Below, in pieces: positions 33,556-45,291 of a DNA stretch of 64,000 nucleotides. How positions within the stretch are numbered: position 1 is the first letter of the stretch; each line of letters opens with the position of its first letter. Location of the stretch: the NCBI RefSeq assembly GCF_032062135.1, contig NC_092868.1, positions 45,201,603 through 45,265,602 on the forward strand, given 5' to 3'. The DNA is from Pyxicephalus adspersus (lineage: Eukaryota; Chordata; Amphibia; Anura; Pyxicephalidae). The position numbers were made by a program, and so were the translations under genes. The notes beneath the pieces are model-generated. The model did not search any database. It was given only the letters and a program-made list of their open reading frames with translations, and was not told the DNA's origin.

Positions 33556-34704
33556 ACAGGGTCATTGGAGCAAAAAAAATTTTCAATATTTAAAAATGCA
33601 GTTTTGGAAAAATAAATATGATTTTTTCAAACTTTGCCTTTTACTACCCCCAACCTTGTGCCAGGAGTGCATGTATTTGTTTTGGTATTTTCACTCAATT
33701 CCAATTATTTAGGTCAAATGACATCTTTTCAAGTAAAGGATAAATACCTTTATTAAAATCTATTTAAAGCCAAAGGTATGAATAGAGTATGGACTTGTTA
33801 GAATCACTGCCAGGTTTTGTCTCTCCTGGGTAAATGCATCCCCTCTTATTATACCCTATCTATGCCTCTTGGTGACCATTATTACTGGGGTCGAAAGTGA
33901 GAAAATAGCCTAAATTTAGAGCTATCACTAGAACTTGAATTAAGGGGAAATGTTATTTCAGTAACAGCCGAAAGGCTTCCTTTTTGAAGAGATAGTACTT
34001 CCTACTATGTACAACAGGAAGTGAAACAATTCTTCCAAATGGGACATAGAATGAAAAGCATTACCTTCATTATTCAAAACTAAATGAAAAATGTTTGGTT
34101 TTGGAAGCACACAGACTAAAAAGCATAAATCTGAAGCTACCAATATGTCACTGCGTAGGTGATGAATTACAGAAAAAAATATTTTAATGGTGATTTTGAA
34201 TTATATAGCTGTTTATGTTAACTAACCATGTATACCATGTATAGTCGTATGTGTTTGTCGTTAGTTGAAATACAGTAAATGTTTTTAAAAAAACAAGAAA
34301 CTAATATTCATACATAAAGTATATACCACACTGCACTGCAATTCCTGATTTGTAATACCTATTTTATAAAGTATAAATTGCAATATACATTATTGAGAGA
34401 TTCCAGCCCAAAAAATCTTTAGCTTGCCAATGTGAGAACTTCTTCATACTTCCAGTAAGTGGCATCCTTCCTCCAAATTTCAATTTCATCTGCTAACAAG
34501 CTTCCTTGCTAATGGAATTCTGCATTTTAAACTTCAACAATAATGACTTTTAACAAAACAAATTGGTATTATAGAGAGATGTTTGTATGTTTTTCTCTAT
34601 TGAATGTAAATGTGGCTTCTAGTGAAAACAATTTTGTAGATTGGAAAGTACACTTAAGAGATAAGAACATTTATGTATATTGCAGTTTAAATTAATATTT
34701 ATTT
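33556..34704. other. Plain AT-rich stretch
   Basis: No gene or repeat recognised. Confidence 0.4.
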
Positions 34705-34940
34705 GTGGGGTGGCTCAATGACCTTGTAGCGCTAGGGTCCTAGGTTCAAATCTCTGCCTGGACAGTATCTACATGGAGATTGTACGTTCTTATATTTGTG
34801 TGGGCTTCCCTAGGCACCGTGATTTCTCCCACAGCCCAAATTTATTGGCTACCCTTCAAGCATTGTTCTTAGACTACGACGAAGACATATGCTTGTGAGC
34901 TCTATGTAATATGTTAGTGTTATATAAATACATAATTTTA
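34705..34940 (+). mobile_element. tRNA-derived SINE copy, diverged
   Basis: GGGGTGGCTCAATGACC (A box), GGTTCAAATC (B box), GTGTGGGCTTCC...GTGATTTCTCCCACA (core) and GTAATATGTTAG...TATAAATAC (tail) appear in the order of the copy at 3028, with a gap in the middle. The B box is intact here. Confidence 0.75.
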
Positions 34941-35295
34941 TCATTTTGTTTCTTTTTAATAGATTAATATGAATATAATAGATTAACATGAGCAATTAAA
35001 AATTAGTAATTAAAAATTAGGGCCTCTCAATTTTATTTTTGCCACTGTAGGACAGCTGACAGGTTCAAAGGAGAACTTTGTAATAAAGTAGATGAAGATG
35101 TTGCTAGATCCTACATTCCATGCTTTACTTTCTTTTTAAATAAGGCGTCCCTGAAATACTTTTCTCTAGTAAAATGTGGCCACTGAGAAGTATCCCTAAA
35201 TGGCAATAAACTGTCCTCTGTGCTCTGGAAGACCTCCTTGATATCCCAATGCAATTCTGGAACCAGTCTTCCCCAAATTATTAGATGGTGAAATG
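34941..35295. other. Plain stretch
   Basis: A short local repeat of AATTAAAAATTAG occurs at 34995-35018; otherwise nothing is recognised. Confidence 0.4.
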
Positions 35296-35303
35296 TTCCA
35301 GAG

Positions 35304-35605
35304 CAGTGGTTGCCAACCTTTTCAGTCCCACAGACAGGTAAAATTACCTGCTCCTGACCGTGCATGCGCAGGGGACCCGGGTGCCACTCAAAGAGGAAGA
35401 AACTTCTCCCATAGTGACGTCATGATGCCAGAACAGGCCACTTCAGAGACTTAGCCTATCCACTTCCCTGAGCCTGAGATCTGTACGGGGGACGTAGTCC
35501 ACACCTCTGGGCGGTGCACCCTGCTAGCGGGGTCCTTCTCCTGACCCCACTCGGGGGTAGGCCAGAGCCACGGACCACCAAAATTTTCTCGCGGATGACC
35601 ACCTG
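35304..35605. mobile_element. hAT-type MITE, inverse orientation of 27131 family
   Basis: It starts CAGTGGTTGCCAACC and ends near GATGACCACCTG. Family words in inverse order include GCATGCGCAGGGGACCCGGG, GTGACGTCATGATGCC and TCCTTCTCCTGACCCCAC. No clean 8-bp duplication; the right end is decayed. Confidence 0.75.
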
Positions 35606-37440
35606 TTTGAGCTCTAGAAGAGAGTGGCCAAGTTGGCCTTATAGCAAAGATATGTGTCCTCTAAGCATCCAGTACCTCCTAAGCATGATGGAGGACAATT
35701 AATTGCCAGGTAGACATACAGCTCTTCCTTGTCAGAAACATGTTCAGCTGAGTTAATTTTTTAATTACTGGTTTCAATTTGAGTTCAATTTCATACAGCA
35801 CATAAATTACTTTTGTTGAGTATAACCATGTTGATGTTAGAACTAGAAAAAAAAAAGAGTAAGATGTTAAAAGTAAAATTAATAGGCTACAGTAAAATGA
35901 AATCTGATTTCTATTCTATTCAAGAATTGGCAAACAAGGATTAAGTCACATCTAATAAATTAATTTCTTTGTTTTTGCTAACACTAATTTCTTGATTTCA
36001 GTGATCAGAACATTGGACTATTATTTTTATTAAGATAATTTCCATTGACAGAAATGTATTGTATGTACGAGCCTTACACACTTGTTAAAAAAATGTTTTT
36101 TTGTTGCTGTATGTATGATTACAAAGCTGCCTTATTTGTGTCAACCTAATTTAATTGTATTATTTTTACTTAAAAATCATAATCACAAATAAGTTTGTTA
36201 AATTATACATTATGCGTGTAATATTTTTCTTTTCTTTTTAAAAGGTTCTTCTATAATAAAGAGGTTGTAGAATGGCAGTCCCATTATAGGTTTATACTTT
36301 GTAATTTGAGCAATTACATTTTCAATTTTATTATTTTTTGTAGAAATTGTTCATAAATTCAGGTTTAATAGTTAATACTATTTGTAATTTCCAGGGTCAA
36401 AACTTGTTAAAATAACTAAAAAGTTGCCACATAAATGGCTAGCTAAAAAGTTACAGTTTCCTTTTGTTTCTTTTCAGTAGCCAGTGATCTTTTTAAATTA
36501 TTAACAAAAGTTGTCCAAACCCCTATAATGAAATCTGAAGTTCTCAAGATGAGAACACTTTACACAAAAGCGCTTTATTTTACTTGACGTGATTCCTCAA
36601 TTAATGTTTTTTTTCTGAATGATTTTTTTTTCAAGCTGTCTCATTCCTGGAAAAAAATCCTTATGCCTATATCATTGAAAGGGCATGAAAAGAGTGCTGC
36701 TGAGTATGTCTAACCTGAGGTGACCCCCTCTGTCAACCCTCATAAGTGTCTTTAGAAGTAGGCCCAGCAAAGACTAAACTCTAAACATAATGCTGTGTGT
36801 CTGTAGGTGGCTATTCTTTGTATAACCTTCTCTGTTATTGCAAAGATGTCAGCGAGAAGCCTGGTGGGTAAAACTGATTTAATTTATTAGTTATGGACAC
36901 TACTGCTTGCAAGGCTCCCAAAAGGGCTTGATTAGGATTTCCCAGAGGAAAAGACCTGTTTGGAGACAGCAGAGTGACAGGGGTTTATATAGTGCAGCAC
37001 CGTGTGTCTAAGCATTGCTGTCAGCCGAGGAGATGGATGAAGTGAACTAGCGGGCCCATTACTTCATTCACACCTCAACAGGCAGACAATAAAATATTTA
37101 CACGCAAGAGTGATTTAGTGTGGAAAAATTATTTCCCCCCTGAATTTACATGTCAGAATGTGAAAAATTCCAAAATGACCCTCCAAGTGTTTGTGTACTG
37201 CTTGGTCAGTGACGGGATCAGTGGATGTGGCAGCAAAACGTTTTTAAAAAATTCCAAAAGTATCATCCAAACTTTATACTACATTGGATGTTTGAAGGAA
37301 ATACAGATTGCCCTGATATTATATATTTTTTTTATACACCACGTAAACGAAAGCACCCAAAGCATGTTTAGGAAAACCTTAATTTTGTCAAATGTAATTT
37401 AATATAAGTAAATGGACATTGCACTGTGTACTATGTCAGA
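35606..37440. other. Repeat-poor stretch, possible regulatory DNA near its end
   Basis: 35606-36700 is AT-rich and featureless. 36780-37115 has balanced composition, no repeat, and words such as GATTTAATTTATTAG and CAGACAATAAA, so it may be a conserved non-coding element. No exon is evident. Confidence 0.25.
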
Positions 37441-37442
37441 GC

Positions 37443-37745
37443 TTTTATTATTATTACATAGTGCCCTCATATTATGCAGCACTGTACAAAGTCCATAGTC
37501 ATAGTGACTAGCTGTCCCTTTAAAGGGGCTCACAATCTAATGTCCCTACCATAGTCATATGTCTTTAATACAGTCTAAGGTCAATTTTGGGGGAAGCCAA
37601 TGAACCTAACTGCATGTTTTTGGGATATGGGAGGAAACCCACACAAACACGGGGAGAACCTGCAAACATGTCCTGGCCGAGACTCAAACTTGGGACCTAG
37701 CGCTGCAAAGACCAGAGCACTTACCTCCGAGCCACTGTGCTGTCC
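37443..37745 (-). mobile_element. tRNA-derived SINE, near full length
   Basis: On the minus strand it runs from GGACAGCACAGTGGCTC through GGTAAGTGCTCTGG...TTGCAGCGC, the GTGTTTGTGTGGGTTTCC core and GGTTCATTGGCTTCCCCC to TGTACAGTGCTGCATAATAT and a TAATAATAA tail. It is the most complete SINE copy in the window. Confidence 0.85.
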
Positions 37746-38414
37746 TATACCTATATAAACACAAGTTAATAAATATTATCAATAATAATAATATTAATAT
37801 TGAATATTGTTGTTGTGTGTAGGTGAGCCTGATGTTCAGGATCCTTGTACCGCATATCTGCCTATTTGAGATTCCTAATTGTTGGGTGATGACATTTGTG
37901 CTGATCAATGTTCCCCTTGTTGAAAACTTTAACATAAGGAAGCAAAACCTTTACTTTGACCAATTTGGTTGCCTTCAAAGATGAGAAACGTGCAGAACTA
38001 GGCATGTCAGTAATTAGGTAAACTTTAGCTGCAGGAACCATTCTGGTTGCCAGTCCTTTGCCCCTCTACCTTTTTGGGGGCACATATTCCATAGTTTAGC
38101 AGTTCTTTATAGAATTATGAAAGCAGTACCCATATTAGGCAAGCAGAGGCACAAGACTGGACACAAGTACTGCCTGTTGTTGCTCTCCATTAGAGACATG
38201 AAATTTAACTTTTAAATAAACCTAAATCTGAAGTGTATGGGTGTTTTTTCAAGATTCCTAAGACTATGAACGCCACCTAGACCCTTTGTTTTTAAGATGT
38301 AGGTTTTGTTTTTTTTAATGTTGTATAGTCCGGTTTCAATTGTATTTATCTGGTTTGGCTGCTATGGTGGCAGTATCTCCATGTGGACCCTTCACTCTTG
38401 TTCAATTGATTCAA
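37746..38414. other. Plain stretch
   Basis: An AT-rich, TAA-repeat-like segment at 37775-37815, then nothing recognised. Confidence 0.4.
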
Positions 38415-38566
38415 TGGGCCTGATTTTTACTAGAGAAGATTCATCAGTGAAGCTGGGTCATCCAGCAAACCTGGAATGGATTTTTGAAGTCATTTTCAAT
38501 GTTTTGAATCCTGCACCAGATACATTTCAGTTTTGCTGGATCACTCAGCTTCACTGATCTGTAACT
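38415..38566. mobile_element. Hairpin MITE, partial
   Basis: GGGCCTGATTTTTACTAGAG, AGCTGGGTCATCCAGCAAAC and the inverted partner TTTGCTGGATCACTCAGC are present. The right end is replaced by a run of 16 C bases. Confidence 0.75.
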
Positions 38567-38582
38567 CCCCCCCCCCCCCCCC
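38567..38582. repeat. Run of 16 C
   Basis: Uninterrupted C run at the broken right end of the hairpin MITE. Confidence 0.98.
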
Positions 38583-39296
38583 TTCAGATTTATTATTGTA
38601 TTGTTTGAGTTTATAAAAATAATTTAAATAAATAAAGAATATTATAAAAAAAATAAACCTAAATCAAGCCTAAGGACCGGTGAAATGTAAAGCATCATGA
38701 TGTTTTCTGAATATGAAGAACTCTATATGCGTATTATTTTTACATATTTATACAACATATGCATATATTAATAATAATTAATGTATTATTAATTAATTAC
38801 ACATCTATTAGTTAATCAAATAATATTACTTTTTATATCTTGTGCCTTTAAAGCACAATTGGAAACAATTTGTATTGGTATGTTGCATTATGGTACATAG
38901 TTGAATATATATATAGGCTAATATTATTTGTTCCCAACGATGAGCAATATAGTTTGTTGCCTTGTCCCACTAAAATCTTAATAAGCCATGGTTTCAGGTT
39001 TTTTAGTAAATCTGAAGCAAAATGTAGAAAAAGACTTAATGTTTAAAAACAAGAAATAAAAAGGCATATAGTAGTGTGCTTGTTTTACATAACTGATTCC
39101 TATATTTCGATGGATGGGTCCTAAGAGTTCATAAAGAAGTAGAAATTGAAATCAGCAGAACCTTATTTTACACAAATAACAGTTTATAAAATTTGCCCCA
39201 CTGGTCTATTTATTATGTCATGAATCTCCTATAGGCATGTTTAGAGCTTAAAACTGTACAATGGTGCTGTATTTTTTTTTATTATAAATAGATATC
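38583..39296. other. Plain AT-rich stretch
   Basis: No gene or repeat recognised. Confidence 0.4.
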
Positions 39297-39447
39297 TACT
39301 AGATTGTAGGCTCTTCGGGGCAGGGTCCTCTCGTCCTGTATCACTGTCTGTACTAGTCTGTCATTTGCAACCCCTATTTAATGTACAGCGCTGCGTAATA
39401 TGTTGGCGCTATATAAATCCTGTTTAATAAAAATAATAATAAGAATA
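39297..39447 (+). mobile_element. SINE/LINE 3-prime tail fragment
   Basis: AGATTGTAGGCTCTTCGGGG...CATTTGCAACCCC leads into ATGTACAGCGCTGCGTAATA and TGTTGGCGCTATATAAAT plus a TAATAAT tail. The last part is the tail of the tRNA-derived SINE; the first part is not. Sister copies are at 41981 and 44240. Confidence 0.75.
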
Positions 39448-41066
39448 GATATCTATAATCTTTTTCTCCAGCATGTCTTGTCTCATCAGTCCATGGTTCT
39501 ACTTTGAGTTTTTGATGCATTGGAACATTAAGGAAAGGCTTCTACTTGCAGGAGCAACCTGCAGTGACTCACCTCCAGACAAACGTTCCTTTGTGGATTG
39601 GTGCATTGTTAATGCGCTCTTTTTCAGAGAACTGGTATGAAAATATAGATCTTTTAACTATTTTCCACCGACAAAGCTTTATAAAACCGTTTTTGTTTAT
39701 TCTTGGGCCATAAATCAATGAAAAATAACAACTAGACTAAGGAGAAGTAATTTCTCAGTGGGAGAGAATCGAAGAGATAAATATTAAGACTGGGATGTTT
39801 TTCCAAGGTTGCAGAAGTCAGAGTTGAATTATAGGACATTCTTGGTGAGATAATCTTGGAGATAGTCATGGATCTTCTTTGCAATGCCTAAAAAATGCAT
39901 GGACACTTTATATAATAAGCGGGGGTTGGTGGGTCTGTGTTTCGGTCTTATGAATGGTTCTATAGTTGTCCAAAATAAACCAGTGAGAAGAGTTATTGGA
40001 GTTTTTAAGCTCTCCTTCCTGGGGAGAGAAAGCAAAGGGAGGAAGGGGGACTTCTAGGTAATATTTACATGGCAGCCCTTTGAGTCATGGCATGGAGATG
40101 CTTGAGAATGGAACCAGAGCAGTGATCTTAGCTACATTTGTTTTCCCTGTATAAGCTACTTTGAACACTAAAACTACTTTTTTCTTGTTAGCTCTGGATT
40201 AAAGGGACATCAATGATTGTTATTGCCTACCAAACAGACTTTGTGTCTTTTACCAATAAGGAGCTCCATATGGCAAAGGTGACCTCTCTTACTGCTCAAG
40301 TCCAAACACCCCTGATGGGGAGGAAAGGAATATGGTGAAAGAGTGGCACAAATGCCATTTAGTGAGGTTGATGTCATTGAGGTGGTTTGTAGTGACAGGG
40401 AAATGTAGATTAGTTGTGACATAAGCTTGCAACATAAGTTGTAGTCATTACAGGTGTGGATGAACAGACAAGGTAAACTTGCTGAATAGTTGGCAAACAA
40501 TTTAGATTACTAATAGCAATTACAAAATCAGTTTGCAGGGTCATAAGTCACAGATATAGTGATAAAGAGCATTCAGCACCGAAGCCGGGCACAACTCATC
40601 TTTAAATAGCCTGTTTGGTACTATATGAGTATGCACATGAACAAATGCACAGGTGGTCATGCTTAAATCTGGCTTTACAGGCTACCACAATGCTATTGAC
40701 ATTTTAAACATTTTGAAACATTTTGCCACCCTCACAATCACTCTCTAAACCTCTGCTGTATCAGACAAATATTTTTATGACTTTGCCTGAATCATGATTA
40801 GATGTCACCATAAGTATTGTATTACAGCTTAAACTATTCTTAATGTTTTGACTTTAGATTTACTTTTACAAATGATGTTGTTTGGAAGGGTAGCTGTAAG
40901 GCAAGGTTCCAGCTTTTGAAAAGAGAGGTTTGGCATGCTACTGCCATCTTGGAATTCCTGGAGGTTCCTTGAGAAGTGCAATGCTGTCCAGAATTCTAGT
41001 CATCTTTTACTGCCCCCCGCACTTTAAAATATAGAAATATGTGCTAAGAAAAGAATGAAAATGTGA
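39448..41066. other. Plain stretch
   Basis: No gene recognised. The minus-strand frame at 40035-39829 has a peptide-like look but no family match I know. 40860-40990 has words vaguely like the CAGTGTTTC hAT family (CTGGAGGTTCCTTGAG). Confidence 0.35.
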
Positions 41067-41358
41067 GTTATTATACTGCACCATCATATTACAGAGTGCT
41101 GTACAAAGTCCATAGTTGTGTCACTAACTGTCCCTCAAAGGAGCTCACAATCTAATGTTCCTACTACACTACATCTAATGTCCCTACTATAATCATATGT
41201 CAATAATGTAGTCTAGGGTCAATTTAGGGGGAAGCCAAATAACCTAACTGCATCTTTTTGGGATGTGGGAGGAAACCCACGCAGACAGAGGGAGAACACG
41301 CAAACTCCATGCATATAGTGTCCCGGCTGGGATTCGAACATGAGCCACCATACTGCCC
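41067..41358 (-). mobile_element. tRNA-derived SINE copy
   Basis: The minus strand reads GGGCAGTATGGTGGCTC, GGGACACTATATGCATGGAG, the GTTCTCCCTCTGTCTGCG core, GGTTATTTGGCTTCCCCC, and the TGTACAGCACTCTGTAATAT tail. A 22-bp local duplication (ATCTAATGT...CTAC) sits at 41150-41190. Confidence 0.82.
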
Positions 41359-41980
41359 AGTTCCAAGGTCTGTATTATTGTCTAAAACCCTGAGAAACCT
41401 CACTCTCTGTCTAAAACCCTGAGAAACCAATGACCAACTGATGTTCAGCTAAGCAACAATTATCTTATGGGGAGAATTCAATACAATACGGGTAATACAG
41501 CTGTAGGGATAAAGTATTTTTCTAAATTCCCTTTTTTTTTTTTTTTACAAAACAAAAGGCTGTGGTCACCTTGTCTGTATGTGCTTGTTGTTGTTCTCTG
41601 TTCATTCAAGCTGGCTCCAGCATAGTGTTCTGGAGAAACACTCAGTCAATTAGCCGCCTTAGGGGGCCTGGAGATCTGGCTCGGGAGGTATTAAAAACTG
41701 GAGGCACTTTGTGGTACTTGGCCTTCTTCTTGGTGAGACTGCCAATGTGAGAACTGTAGAGCTCTGGGCCTAGGGATTGAAGTGCAATAGGAATCTCTTC
41801 TCCTGGGAGAAGACCCTGAAGATGCTAGCTGCAAGTGATATTTTGTTTAGGCCTATAGGAAACATAAGGACATTAAAATACCACCTGAATCAAAATTTTC
41901 TTCCATCTTTAGAAACACATTACATTCTGAGATGTATGTGCTTTGGACTTGCCAACTGAGGGGGATTGAGACATTGACCA
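41359..41980. other. Plain stretch
   Basis: A short direct repeat of GTCTAAAACCCTGAGAAACC occurs at 41380 and 41410. Otherwise nothing is recognised. Confidence 0.4.
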
Positions 41981-42119
41981 CTTAGATTGTAAGCTCTTCT
42001 GGGCAGGGTCCTCTCCTCCTCCTGTGTCACTGTCTTTATCTGTCTGTCATTTGCAACCCCATTTAATGTACAGCACTATGTAACATGTTGGTGCCATATA
42101 AATATAATATTAATAATAT
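41981..42119 (+). mobile_element. SINE/LINE 3-prime tail fragment
   Basis: CTTAGATTGTAAGCTCTTCT, GGGCAGGGTCCTCTCC, CATTTGCAACCCC, then ATGTACAGCACTATGTAACA and TGTTGGTGCCATATAAAT with a TAATATTAAT tail; same class as 39297-39447. Confidence 0.75.
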
Positions 42120-43785
42120 TGTAGCTGTTAACGAGCTACGCTTCAATGTTTACTGATCGGTACGATAGGGACACACAGCATATCTGTCTCCATTTCAGTG
42201 GATCATTCATAGGAAAAGGTGAAGAAGTCAGGGTAGTGCAACAGTAGCTTAGCTGAAAGGTTACCCTCAACCTTTTATTAACATGCTGGGAAAGGCAAGA
42301 GATGTCTCTACCAGTTCCCAAGACAATAGTAAAGATCATTCAAGTAACTGACCCTAAAACTACCTAACACACATTTCTCTGTTCTTATGAGATGATGTGT
42401 TGGGATTGCCCATTTCCAACCATCTATATTTTTATTTCTTAAAGTTAAAAACGTGTCGCTTTCAATTTGTGGAAATACATATGTCATTTTAGAATTCTTT
42501 TTGAGTATTCACAGTTTACAAAATGTCAGTTATATGTGCAAGTGAGCTAATTACAATTGCTTTACTGCGAACTCTTAATGCAATCATAGGTAGTTAGAGG
42601 ATTTATTTTTACAGCTGTGCAAATGTGAGTTCAATCAATCATTGCCTCTGTCCTCGCACAGAGCTGAGGATATTCAGAGCGAAGTTGGTGGATAAAATGT
42701 GACAAGTTCTATGGCTTTCTGACAGATTAGTACATAAATGTTACTACAGTGAATTGACAGTAAATTGACCACCAATTACAGAAACTCAGCATGTTTGTCA
42801 GAATGTGGTACGGCTGATTTGTTGGAGCGGAGTTCACAGTCAACCGCTGGCTATCCAGTCAGTCAAAGAACTGCAGGGCTTATAGAAAGCTCTATTACTT
42901 AAATAGAAATAAGAGTTTAATTACATCCCTTCACCAGCATACATTCCACATATACTGTAGAATCTGGAACTGACAAATACATTATGTGCAGGGCCAGTTC
43001 AGTTCAGGGAGTGTTCCCCTCCCATCTCTATAAATGACTTAAAATGTATATACAGTCATTGGGATGGAGCAAGAATGGGTTAAAACACCTGCTATGGTAT
43101 TTTTGTTACTGTTTAGGTACCAATAGAATTTTTTCCTAACCTCCAGTCCTTGAGACACAACAGTAAAAGTGGATTTCCCATTTAGACAGATTTCCCCTCA
43201 TCCCTTGTTCTGGGGACAACTAAAAAAAAATGGATTCCCTCATCTCTATCTTTATATATGACCAAGTTCACCAGTAAACAAAAGGGTCATTATATACAAC
43301 GGGGACTCAGATAGCAAAGGGAAACTTAAAGGTGGGTCTAACTTGCCTCTACTCTGCAAAAATCTGTAAAATTGGTGCTGCCATTGGCCATTGAGCAAAC
43401 TCCAAACTGCACATGTCTATTCCTAAATCCTGAAGAAGGTGTTTAAAATGTTCCAAATTTTACTTTTATACTCTTTGCACTCTTTTCATAAAATTATTTA
43501 TCCATTTGGTACTTCATATTCTCCCATTTCTGATGGTATAAGAATTTGGTTTCAAATTATTTTCAGTATCCAGCACCACCCACCATCATATGGAGGAGCA
43601 CAACCCAAGTTAGAATGATGGACTCTAATTTCTTTGCTGCACCTGAAGTGTGACTAATATGTATTTAATGTTCTGTTTGATGCAAATTATGACATTTTTC
43701 CATATTATTTTTTCTCAAAATAGACGTTACTTTCTATAGAAAAGCATTAGCCAAAGTCTGACCCGTAGTGTATCTAAAAACATTG
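42120..43785. other. Repeat-poor stretch, possible regulatory DNA
   Basis: 42520-42930 has no recognised repeat, balanced composition and many homeodomain/PBX-like words (GAGCTAATTACAATTG, CAATCAATCATTGCC, GAGTTTAATTACAT). It is my strongest impression of a conserved non-coding element in this window. The rest shows nothing. Confidence 0.3.
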
Positions 43786-43789
43786 AGTA

Positions 43790-44100
43790 AGTGTTCTCCA
43801 ACCTTTTTGGACCATAGACCACTAGATTTACCAGCTCCGGGCCGCGCATGTGCAGGGGAGCCGGGTGTCACTTAAAGGGAAAGAAACTTTCCCCATAGTG
43901 ATGTCATGATGCCAGAACCTGTCCACTCTCCTATCTCAGGCTAAGACCTGCGATGGTCTGTGAGCGGGTTGTGTCCACTTCCCTGAGCCTGCAATCAGTA
44001 TGGGGGACATGGTCCGGGGCTCTGGCCGGTGCGTCCTCCCAGTGGAGTCCTTCTCCTAAACCTGCTCGGGGGCACACTGGCCACCAGTTGGCGACAGCTG
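43790..44100. mobile_element. hAT-type MITE, inverse orientation of 27131 family
   Basis: It begins near GTGTTCTCCAACC and ends GTTGGCGACAGCTG. The interior words GCATGTGCAGGGGAGCCGGG, AGTGATGTCATGATGCC and GGGGCTCTGGCCGGTGCG match the copies at 35304 and 27131. The left terminus is decayed and no clean duplication is seen. Confidence 0.75.
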
Positions 44101-44239
44101 ATCTACATCATTGATTCTAAAACTTTCTTCATCATTTTAAATAAAGCCACATCTCTCTTAACAAATACATAAATAAAAATTAATATATTATGAACAATGG
44201 GGAAAGATCAGAACCTCTATCACCGTTCATTTTTGTCCT

Positions 44240-44341
44240 TGCCTCCATTGTAGATTTATTCACACTACCTGTCTATATAACCCTTATTTAATGTACAGCG
44301 ATGCATAATATGTTAACGCTATATAAATACTGTTTATTATT

Positions 44342-44372
<31 letters not shown>
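44240..44372 (+). mobile_element. SINE/LINE 3-prime tail fragment with AAT repeat
   Basis: Weak match to the AGATTGTAAGC...CATTTGCAACCC part, then a good ATGTACAGCGATGCATAATA and TATATAAATACTGTTTATTA tail, ending in about ten AAT/ATT triplets. Confidence 0.65.
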
Positions 44373-45291
44373 TTAATAATACTGTGCTAAAACTCCACAT
44401 CGAAGGCAAATTTCCCAAACAAGTCTTAGACACCAATAATAACCTGACCTGAATATATGAATACATCTAGCTCCGTTTCCAGTCCACAGCCAGGCCGGAA
44501 TTACAACAAGGATAAAAATAATGCAGGTATAGTTACCAATGCTGCTCCTTATTACCCTTGAGAAATGTTGGGGAAATAATCAACTAAAAGACAAGGCTAG
44601 CTGCTTGTACAAAGGGAGGTATTTCTATAAATATCCATTTTTTGGCAAAAAGTATATCAGAAAATGACATTACTCACAATACATTTATTAAAATAACAAA
44701 ATATTTTAAAAGTGACAGATCCGAATAAATTGTTTACAGTTTTCATAATGATCCTAGGTCTCCAGTCAAAATCCAAATATGATAAGAAATTTTCTAAGCC
44801 TTATTAGCTAGATATTTACTATGATGGCAGTATCTGGATTTTTTTAACACTTTCCAGACTTTTTTGAACAGGAACCCAAGTGACCCTTCACTGTTTAGTG
44901 AATGCATGAATAGTCTTTGAAGATAGATAACTCAAAGTATAAAAGAGAAAAGCCTTAGAACTCACTGTAAAATTGGAACATGTTGGCGCTAATAAAGATT
45001 AATGGCTGGAAAAGCAAGGCTGTCGTATAAACATTCGAAGGAAGGGCTCCCTCCCTTTAGAAAACATTGTTTCCGCTTTATGTCCTTGACATTTTTGTCT
45101 TTCCACCCTTCTTTTAAACATATAAGTGTAATACCTTGTTTATTATGTTTGGCTGCTCTTTTCTAAGCAGATGCGCTGTAAAAAAGGGTTATGTGACTGA
45201 ATATCAGAGATAAAATTGAGGCTGTTTAGAGTCATCTTTATATGGAAAGGCAAAACATTTTTGTCTTGTATAGAGGGGTAAGTAGTTAGCC
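44373..45291. other. Repeat-poor stretch, possible regulatory DNA
   Basis: 44970-45110 (GGCGCTAATAAAGATTAATGG followed by balanced, repeat-free sequence) could be conserved non-coding DNA. No gene is recognised. Confidence 0.25.

Noticed and set aside
34705..34770. Possible tRNA gene (A and B box words)
   Set aside because: The cloverleaf is not complete, and the sequence continues into the SINE core, so it is a SINE head.
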